From contig DAHZDR010000284.1 in assembly GCA_027403435.1 (NCBI GenBank), positions 1 through 5,689 of the forward strand: 5,689 nt of DNA. Direction: 5' to 3'. Position 1 is the first letter of the stretch; every line of letters starts with the position of its first letter. The stretch comes from Deltaproteobacteria bacterium. Its GTDB lineage: Bacteria > Desulfobacterota > Binatia > Binatales > Binataceae. Of this stretch, positions 1 through 5,689 are shown in pieces. The translations under genes and the position numbers were made by a program. The notes beneath the pieces are model-generated. The model saw only the letters and a program-made list of their open reading frames with translations. It had not been told where the DNA came from and did not search any database.

Positions 1-896
1 GTCAGCACCCAGGCGGCGTCGATCCGGGTCGCCATGTCGGCGAACATCCACTGGATTGCCTGAAACTCGGCGATCGGCTGGCCGAACTGCCGGCGTTCGA
101 GCGCGTAGGCGCGCGCCTCTTCCATCGCGCCGCGCGCAATCCCGATCGCGAAGCCGGCGATTCCGATACGGCCGCCTTCGAGCACCTTGAGCGTCTGCCG
201 ATAGCCCATCCCGAGTTCGCCGATCAGATGGCCGGCGGGCACGCGCACGTTGTCGAAGATCACCTCGGCGGTGTCCGAGGAATGCAGTCCGAGCTTTTCG
301 ATTTTGCGGCCGTTGCCGAGGCCGCTGGTTCCGCGCTCGACGATAAAAGCTGAAACGCCCGAACGGCCCGCCGCCCCGTCCGTCACCGCCATAACGACGT
401 AAACATCGGCGACCGAGCCGTTGGTGATGAACATCTTGGCGCCGTCGATACGGTAGCCGTCGCCGTCACGCACCGCCCGGGTTTGCATCGCGGCCGCGTC
501 CGACCCGGAGTTGGGTTCGGTTAGGCACCAGGCGCCCAGCTTTTGCGCGGAGAGCATCGCGGGCAGATACGCCGTCCGCTGCGCCTCGGAGGCGAACAGG
601 TTGAGATGGCCCGAGGCCAGCGACATGTGCGCGGCGCAAGCCAATCCAACCCCGGCGTCGTAGCGCGAGATGCCTTCGACCACCAGCGTCTGCGCAAGCG
701 TGTCCGCGCCGCCGCCGCCGTATTTTTCGGGAAAGGCGACGCCGAGAAACCCGAGCGCGCCGATTTGCTCGATCACGGCGCGCGGAAAGCAGCCGTCCTT
801 GTCCCATTTCCCGGCATGCGGCTTGATTTCGCGTTCGGCGAATCCGGCCAGCGTGTCGCGGATCTGGCGATGTTCCCCGCTCAGCTCAAAATCCAT
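1..896 (-). CDS. Acyl-CoA dehydrogenase, C-terminus cut off by the left window edge
   Basis: FAD-dependent acyl-CoA dehydrogenase, which introduces an alpha,beta double bond into an acyl-CoA and passes electrons to electron-transfer flavoprotein in the cytoplasm. I translated it by hand from the ATG at 894-896: 298 complete codons are visible, against about 380 for the family. The N-terminal helical domain runs to about residue 118. The family signature GAWCLTEPNSGSD is at 121-133, followed by the beta-domain segment with GAKMFITNG at 152-160. The start of the C-terminal helical domain contains the FAD/dimer-contact stretch ERRQFGQPIAEFQAIQW. The catalytic glutamate of most family members lies in the missing part, so activity and substrate cannot be judged. 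The start lies 6 bp after the stop of the mutase small subunit, so it is the fourth gene of the operon. It is a paralogue of the dehydrogenase at 2956-4101, not a copy: the N-terminal halves differ clearly. The substrate is unknown; isobutyryl-CoA or another short or branched acyl-CoA is only a guess. Confidence 0.93.
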   Translation of the reverse strand, partial: MDFELSGEHRQIRDTLAGFAEREIKPHAGKWDKDGCFPRAVIEQIGALGFLGVAFPEKYGGGGADTLAQTLVVEGISRYDAGVGLACAAHMSLASGHLNLFASEAQRTAYLPAMLSAQKLGAWCLTEPNSGSDAAAMQTRAVRDGDGYRIDGAKMFITNGSVADVYVVMAVTDGAAGRSGVSAFIVERGTSGLGNGRKIEKLGLHSSDTAEVIFDNVRVPAGHLIGELGMGYRQTLKVLEGGRIGIAGFAIGIARGAMEEARAYALERRQFGQPIAEFQAIQWMFADMATRIDAAWVL

Positions 897-902
897 TGCG
901 GC

Positions 903-1307
903 TCACTCGCGCGGGCGCACGTTCTCCCGCACCCACTTGACGATATCCTCGGTCGAGGCGCCGGGGGTAAAGACCGCCGTGACGCCCAGCTGCTTGAGCT
1001 TCGCCGAGTCTTCGTCGGGAATGATGCCGCCGCCGAAGACGGCGACGTCGCCGGCGCCCCTTTCGGTGAGCAGCCGAATCACTTCCGGGAACAGCGTCAT
1101 ATGCGCGCCGGAGAGAATACTCAGTCCGACCGCATCGACGTCTTCCTGAACCGCGGCTTCGGCGATCATTTCGGGCGTCTGATGCAGCCCGGTGTAAATT
1201 ACCTCGAAGCCGCCGTCGCGCAGCGCGCGCGCGATAATTTTGGCCCCGCGGTCATGGCCGTCGAGGCCGGGCTTCGCCACCAATACGCGTAGTCTTTTTT
1301 CCGCCAC
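903..1307 (-). CDS. icmB: Small, cobalamin-binding subunit of acyl-CoA mutase (IcmB-like)
   Basis: B12-binding subunit that, with the large subunit encoded just upstream, forms an adenosylcobalamin-dependent carbon-skeleton mutase. The protein is 134 aa, essentially one B12-binding Rossmann-like domain, close to the length of stand-alone small subunits such as Streptomyces IcmB. The DxHxxG motif is intact in KPGLDGHDRGAK (Asp16, His18, Gly21). His18 should be the lower axial ligand of cobalt in the base-off/His-on mode. The further B12-domain motifs SxL (Ser63-Leu65, in SILSGAH) and GGG (92-94, in FGGGIIP) are also present. The start is GTG (1305-1307), 3 bp after the large-subunit stop, with only a weak GGA upstream, so translation probably depends on coupling. 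The same domain forms the C-terminus of single-chain methylmalonyl-CoA mutases, and this subunit alone does not reveal the substrate. The Icm assignment rests on the large subunit. Confidence 0.95.
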   Translation of the reverse strand: MAEKRLRVLVAKPGLDGHDRGAKIIARALRDGGFEVIYTGLHQTPEMIAEAAVQEDVDAVGLSILSGAHMTLFPEVIRLLTERGAGDVAVFGGGIIPDEDSAKLKQLGVTAVFTPGASTEDIVKWVRENVRPRE

Positions 1308-1310
1308 CTG

Positions 1311-2945
<1,635 letters not shown>

Positions 2946-2951
2946 AACCGT

Positions 2952-2956
2952 CTCCT
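2952..2956 (-). promoter_or_regulatory. Ribosome binding site of the mutase large subunit, overlapping the upstream stop codon
   Basis: AGGAG on the minus strand begins with the last base of the TGA stop (2956-2958) of the upstream dehydrogenase and lies 6 nt before the GTG start at 2943-2945. This supports the GTG as the true start and indicates termination-reinitiation coupling between the two genes. Confidence 0.75.
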
Positions 2957-4101
2957 CATCCGTTGCGCAGCACCTGGCCCGCGATCACGAGCCGCTGGAT
3001 TTCGGACGTGCCTTCATAGATTTCGGTGATCTTGGCGTCGCGGAAATATCGTTCGGCCTTGAATTCCCTGGTATAGCCGTAGCCGCCATGAATCTGCACG
3101 GCCTCGGTCGCGGCCTTCATCGCCGCTTCGGCCGCGAACAGCTTGGCCATCGCCGACTGTTTGGTGCACGACTGGCCGGCGTCCTTGAGCGCGGCGGCGC
3201 GCAGCGTCAGCAGCCGGGCCGCGTCGATTTCAACCGCCATGTCGGCGAGCTTCCACTGGATCGCCTGGTTGCTCGCGATCGGCCGGCCGAAGGCGACCCG
3301 CTCCTGCGCGTATTTGAGCGACGCTTCCAGCGCGGCGCGGCCGATTCCGATCGCTTGCGCGGCGATTCCAATCCGGCCGCCGTCGAGCGTTTTCATCGCG
3401 ACCTTGAAACCCTCGCCCTCGCTCATCAGCAAACTTTCGCGCGGCAGGCGCATCTCGCTGAACGCGAGCGCCGCGCTATGCGAGCCGTGGATGCCCATCT
3501 TGTCCTCGACCCGCGTAACGGCGAAGCCGGGCGTCGAAGTCTCGGCGATAAACGCGCTGATGCCGTGATGGCCACGGCCGGTCTCGGTCATCGCGAACAC
3601 GATACAGACGCCGGCTTGAGGTCCGTTCGTGATGAAATTCTTGGCGCCGTTGATAACGTAGCCGTCGCCGTCGCGGACCGCGCGGGTGCGCAGGCCGGCG
3701 GCGTCGGAACCGGCCTGCGGCTCGGTCAGCGCGAAGCATCCGAGCCATTCGCCGGTCGCCATTTTCGGCAGATAGCGGCGCTTCTGTTCGTCGCCGCCGG
3801 TCCCCAGAATCGGCCAGCATCCGAGCGACGAATGCGCCGAGACGATCACGCCGGTGGAGGCGCATTCGACCGACAGCTCTTCGATCGTCAGGGCATAGGC
3901 GACGTTATCCAGCCCGGCGCCGCCGTATTCCTCCGGGATGAACACGCCGAGCATCCCGAGCCGGCCCAATTCGGCGATCGCCGCGGCCGGAAACTGATGC
4001 GTCCGGTCAACTTCAACGCCGACCCGTTCAAGCCGCTCGCGGGCAAAACGGCGGGCGATATCCCTGGCGCCGCGCTGCGCTTCGGTAAGTTCGAGGTCCA
4101 T
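2956..4101 (-). CDS. Short-chain (butyryl-CoA-type) acyl-CoA dehydrogenase
   Basis: Cytoplasmic FAD enzyme converting a short acyl-CoA to its 2-enoyl-CoA, with electrons going to electron-transfer flavoprotein. From the ATG at 4099-4101 it is 381 aa, the normal length. The open frame extends 15 codons further upstream, but that part is an Arg-rich run encoded by a hairpin and is not family-like, whereas MDLELTEAQ is a typical N-terminus. The helical N-domain contains HSSLGCWPI (90-98), as in butyryl-CoA dehydrogenases. Signature 1, GCFALTEPQAGSD, is at 121-133 and GAKNFITNG follows. The C-terminal signature starting QIHGGYGYTREFKAERYFRD begins near 336. The catalytic base is expected to be Glu363 in IYEGTSEIQR. 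The gene leads the tight four-gene operon, with the mutase start 10 bp downstream. In this context n-butyryl-CoA, the product of an isobutyryl-CoA mutase, is an attractive substrate. Isobutyryl-, 2-methylbutyryl- or other short acyl-CoAs cannot be excluded. Confidence 0.95.
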   Translation of the reverse strand: MDLELTEAQRGARDIARRFARERLERVGVEVDRTHQFPAAAIAELGRLGMLGVFIPEEYGGAGLDNVAYALTIEELSVECASTGVIVSAHSSLGCWPILGTGGDEQKRRYLPKMATGEWLGCFALTEPQAGSDAAGLRTRAVRDGDGYVINGAKNFITNGPQAGVCIVFAMTETGRGHHGISAFIAETSTPGFAVTRVEDKMGIHGSHSAALAFSEMRLPRESLLMSEGEGFKVAMKTLDGGRIGIAAQAIGIGRAALEASLKYAQERVAFGRPIASNQAIQWKLADMAVEIDAARLLTLRAAALKDAGQSCTKQSAMAKLFAAEAAMKAATEAVQIHGGYGYTREFKAERYFRDAKITEIYEGTSEIQRLVIAGQVLRNG

Positions 4102-4113
4102 GATAATCCGGCG

Positions 4114-4150
4114 ATTCCAGCGACGGCGGCGACGCCGCCATCGCATTCCA
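4114..4150 (-). repeat. Strong 11-bp hairpin bracketed by exact 6-bp direct repeats, in the leader of the dehydrogenase operon
   Basis: On the minus strand GCGATGGCGGC (4144-4134) pairs with GCCGCCGTCGC (4130-4120) around a 3-nt GTC loop. The 11-bp stem contains a single G-U pair in RNA. TGGAAT lies immediately on each side, at 4150-4145 and 4119-4114. The structure ends 18 nt before the ATG at 4101. No T-run follows, so it does not look like an intrinsic terminator. It could be an mRNA leader structure that affects translation or stability, or a tiny palindromic insertion with target duplication. Only the pairing and repeats are observed; a role is inferred. Confidence 0.6.
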
Positions 4151-4222
4151 AATGTTTATCCCAGATGGCCGATGCCGTCGATAGCAACCGCCCCCACCCG
4201 CTCGCGCAATGCCCCGGCGCGC

Positions 4223-4251
4223 ATTTTAATTCGTCAATAGCGCGCTTTCAG
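4223..4251 (-). promoter_or_regulatory. Candidate sigma-70-like promoter of the acyl-CoA dehydrogenase/mutase operon
   Basis: Minus-strand CTGAAA (4251-4246, 4 of 6 to TTGACA), a 17-bp spacer, then TAAAAT (4228-4223, 5 of 6 to TATAAT). It lies in the only long gap upstream of the operon and predicts a transcript start near 4216, with a leader of about 115 nt. A TTGACG (4237-4232) inside the spacer has no good -10 partner 16-18 bp downstream. This is read from consensus only, in a genus whose promoters are unknown. Confidence 0.35.
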
Positions 4252-4272
4252 ACGCGCTTTAAGGCGCGCTTT
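4241..4272 (-). repeat. Three 8-bp boxes with a 12-bp period over the candidate promoter
   Basis: The plus strand reads CGCGCTTT at 4241-4248, 4253-4260 and 4265-4272 (minus strand AAAGCGCG): three perfect copies with starts exactly 12 bp apart and differing 4-bp fillers. The box nearest the operon overlaps the predicted -35 hexamer and spacer. The outer box also forms part of the perfect inverted repeat CGCGC-TTTT-GCGCG (4265-4278), and 4255-4268 (GCGCTTTAAGGCGC) is a near palindrome centred on TTAA. The layout suits an operator for a regulator of acyl-CoA catabolism, but a chance short tandem array is possible. Confidence 0.5.
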
Positions 4273-4327
4273 TGCGCGGCGGAAAAGCGGAGTTTTCGCC
4301 CGCCGCCGATCAAGCCGGCCGGCGCAT

Positions 4328-5101
4328 CTAACGATGGCGCCATTGCGGATTGCGCTTCTCTATAAACGCCTTCATCCCTTCCGCCTGATCCTCGCTGCCG
4401 AACAGCGCGCCAAAAACGTTCTGCTCGAAGCGCAGGCCGGCGTCCTCCGCCATGGTCGCGGCGGCGCGCAAGGCGGCTTTGGCCTGACGCAGCGCCAGAC
4501 CGGATTTCGCCGCGATTTTTTCCGCCAGCCCGCGCGCTTCGGCCATCAATTGATCGGCCGGCACGACGCGATTGACCAGCCCCCACTCATGCGCCGTCTT
4601 CGCGTCAAACATCTCGCCGGTCATGATCAGTTCGCGCGCCCGCGCATGGCCAATCCGATGCGGCAGGCGCTGCGTGCCGCCAAAGCCCGGGATAATGCCC
4701 AAATTGATTTCAGGCTGGCCGAAACGCGCCTTGTCGCTGGCGACGATCAGGTCGCACGCCAGCGCCAGTTCCAGTCCGCCGCCCAGGGCAAACCCGTTGA
4801 CCGCCGCGATTACCGGAATCGGCAGGTCTTCGAACGTGGCCATCACGCGATGGCCCAGGCGGGTGAATTCGAGTCCCTCAAGCGTGGTCATCGACGTCAT
4901 CGCGGCGATATCCGCGCCGGCGACGAAGGCGCGATCGCCCCCGCCGGTAACGATCAGCACGCGAATCGCGGCGTCGTGGCGGACCTCGCGGAGCGCCCGC
5001 GCGATTTCCTCGAGCACCGCGCGGTTAAGCGCGTTGAGCGCTTTGGGCCGGTTGATTGTGAGCGTCGCAACCGGCGCTTTTTCGAGCAATACCTCTTCCA
5101 C
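4328..5101 (-). CDS. Enoyl-CoA hydratase (crotonase family)
   Basis: Hydrates 2-enoyl-CoA to 3-hydroxyacyl-CoA, the step after an acyl-CoA dehydrogenase. From the chosen GTG the protein is 257 aa, the usual crotonase length. INRPKALNALN near the N-terminus, AFVAGADIAAM (oxyanion-hole strand), NGFALGGGLELALACDLIVAS split by the second oxyanion Gly run, and FGQPEINLGIIPGFGGTQR are all present. Both acid/base glutamates of true hydratases are there, 20 residues apart as in rat mitochondrial hydratase: Glu111 (GGLEL) and Glu131 (GQPE). A hydratase is thus more likely than an isomerase or other crotonase-fold enzyme. The start is uncertain. The frame is open to a TTG at 5128, but that adds residues with no family match. 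AGAGG at 5114-5110 is spaced 8 nt from GTG 5101 and 5 nt from TTG 5104, and either gives a normal N-terminus. It is separated from the dehydrogenase operon by 226 bp, so it may be transcribed apart from it. Crotonyl-CoA or methacrylyl-CoA are plausible substrates. Confidence 0.94.
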   Translation of the reverse strand: MEEVLLEKAPVATLTINRPKALNALNRAVLEEIARALREVRHDAAIRVLIVTGGGDRAFVAGADIAAMTSMTTLEGLEFTRLGHRVMATFEDLPIPVIAAVNGFALGGGLELALACDLIVASDKARFGQPEINLGIIPGFGGTQRLPHRIGHARARELIMTGEMFDAKTAHEWGLVNRVVPADQLMAEARGLAEKIAAKSGLALRQAKAALRAAATMAEDAGLRFEQNVFGALFGSEDQAEGMKAFIEKRNPQWRHR

Positions 5102-5109
5102 CAACGTCA

Positions 5110-5114
5110 CCTCT
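5110..5114 (-). promoter_or_regulatory. Ribosome binding site that selects the enoyl-CoA hydratase start
   Basis: Minus-strand AGAGG lies 8 nt upstream of GTG 5101 and 5 nt upstream of TTG 5104. It abuts the alternative GTG at 5110 and lies downstream of TTG 5128, so it argues against both of those longer starts. Confidence 0.5.
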
Positions 5115-5164
5115 GAACCCCGCGCCAAACCGCCCGGCGCGCGCCGCGAAATCCCGACGCAGCC

Positions 5165-5193
5165 ACTTTAATTGCGCGTCCGGGACCGTACAA
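5165..5193 (-). promoter_or_regulatory. Weak candidate promoter for the enoyl-CoA hydratase gene
   Basis: In the 93-bp gap after the upstream stop codon the minus strand reads TTGTAC (5193-5188), 17 bp, TAAAGT (5170-5165). The match is 3 of 6 and 4 of 6 to the sigma-70 consensus with ideal spacing. In GC-rich DNA such a match can arise by chance, and readthrough from the upstream gene is an equal alternative. Confidence 0.22.
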
Positions 5194-5194
5194 C

Positions 5195-5689
5195 TCAGCG
5201 TCCCTCAAGCTTCTCGCGCGCCATCCAGAGCCGATCGCCGCCCCAAAAAATTTCGCCGTCGATCACGAACGTCGGCACGCCGAAAACGCCGAGTTCCTCC
5301 GCCTCGCGGCAAATCCGCTCGAGTTCGGCGCGGCCCTCGCCGCCGGCGAACTCGGCGAACGCGGCCGGATCGGCCCCGCTCTCGGCCAGCACGCCGCGCA
5401 CCGCAGCCGGATCCTCGATATCGAACTCGCGCTTCCAGAAGCGTGCGAAGGCGAGGTCGTTGAACCGGCGCATGGCGCCGCGGCGCTCCGCGTAAAGCAT
5501 CGCGATCGAAACCAGCGCCGAGTCGAAAATCCGCTGCGGGCCGCGCACCGTCAGTCCGCGCCGATTCGCCAGCCGCCGCGCGTCCATATAACTGTACCGC
5601 ACGCGGCGCCACTGATGCTCATTGCGGCCTTCCACCGTGCCAAGAAAATCGGGAATCCGCAGCACATAGGGCAGCCAGCGAAACTCGAC
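5195..5689 (-). CDS. 2-hydroxychromene-2-carboxylate isomerase / DsbA-family thioredoxin-fold protein, N-terminus beyond the right edge
   Basis: A thioredoxin-fold protein of the kappa-class glutathione transferase/DsbA group. 164 residues are visible of roughly 200 usual for the family. The frame stays open to the window edge (it reads VEFRWLPYVLRIPDFLGT), so the GTG at 5665 is internal and the gene is truncated by the window, not by mutation. The middle is an alpha-helical insertion with DARRLANRRGL and FARFWKREFDIEDPAAV. The C-terminus carries FGVPTFVIDGEIFWGGDRL (visible residues 136-154), with the cis-proline of the fold at Pro139 and the WGGDRL motif typical of hydroxychromene-carboxylate isomerases such as NahD. 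Known members isomerise a naphthalene-pathway intermediate using glutathione, but many homologues sit outside aromatic pathways and are uncharacterised. The N-terminal active-site Ser/Cys region is not visible, so a redox role cannot be excluded. It lies 93 bp upstream of the hydratase gene on the same strand. Confidence 0.88.
   Translation of the reverse strand, partial: VEFRWLPYVLRIPDFLGTVEGRNEHQWRRVRYSYMDARRLANRRGLTVRGPQRIFDSALVSIAMLYAERRGAMRRFNDLAFARFWKREFDIEDPAAVRGVLAESGADPAAFAEFAGGEGRAELERICREAEELGVFGVPTFVIDGEIFWGGDRLWMAREKLEGR

Noticed and set aside
4102..4146. N-terminal extension of the dehydrogenase from an ATG at 4146.
   Set aside because: The 15 extra residues are an Arg/Trp run encoded by the hairpin, unlike any acyl-CoA dehydrogenase N-terminus; the ATG at 4101 gives the standard 381 aa.
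4102..4327. A cobalamin riboswitch upstream of the B12-dependent mutase operon.
   Set aside because: I could not find a B12-box-like sequence or the multi-helix layout, and the region is short and dominated by the repeat and a simple hairpin.
4265..4327. An intrinsic terminator after the enoyl-CoA hydratase.
   Set aside because: GC-rich inverted repeats exist, including CGCGC-AAAA-GCGCG on the minus strand, but none is followed by a T-tract on the transcribed strand.
5195..5665. A complete isomerase gene starting at GTG 5665.
   Set aside because: The frame continues open to the right edge with family-like sequence, and a start at 5665 would remove the N-terminal strand of the thioredoxin fold, so the gene is cut by the window.

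Overview
The window is GC-rich bacterial DNA whose genes all lie on the minus strand, so transcription reads from the right edge to the left. It carries six genes, two of them cut by the window edges. In transcription order they are: a 2-hydroxychromene-2-carboxylate isomerase/DsbA-like protein (5' end missing), an enoyl-CoA hydratase, a short-chain acyl-CoA dehydrogenase, the large and small subunits of a coenzyme B12-dependent acyl-CoA mutase, and a second acyl-CoA dehydrogenase (3' end missing). There is no mobile element, CRISPR array, tRNA or rRNA. The high GC content and the dense packing of CoA-ester catabolism genes fit a free-living, possibly uncultured soil or sediment bacterium (Deltaproteobacteria/Binatota-like, Acidobacteria or similar). 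The sequence alone does not settle the phylum.

Layout. At 5195-5689 lies the isomerase-like gene, followed by a 93-bp gap with a weak candidate promoter. The enoyl-CoA hydratase follows (4328-5101), with both catalytic glutamates present. Next is a 226-bp intergenic region (4102-4327) that looks like the control region of the main operon. It holds three exact 8-bp boxes on a 12-bp period over a plausible sigma-70-like promoter, then a strong 11-bp hairpin flanked by 6-bp direct repeats just before the dehydrogenase start. From 4101 down to the left edge four genes are packed with gaps of 10, 3 and 6 bp, which indicates one translationally coupled operon: acyl-CoA dehydrogenase, mutase large subunit, mutase small subunit, acyl-CoA dehydrogenase.

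Function. The mutase would normally be annotated as methylmalonyl-CoA mutase, but the two residues that recognise the methylmalonyl carboxylate (Tyr89 and Arg207 in the Propionibacterium enzyme) are Phe74 and Gln192 here. That is the pair described for isobutyryl-CoA mutase (IcmA). A coherent reading is that the mutase interconverts isobutyryl-CoA (for example from valine) and n-butyryl-CoA. The adjoining butyryl-CoA-dehydrogenase-like enzyme would oxidise the product to crotonyl-CoA, and the hydratase would add water. The second dehydrogenase may act on isobutyryl-CoA or another branched or short acyl-CoA. This pathway is inference from residues and gene order. The proteins belong to known families, and I see no radically new system here.
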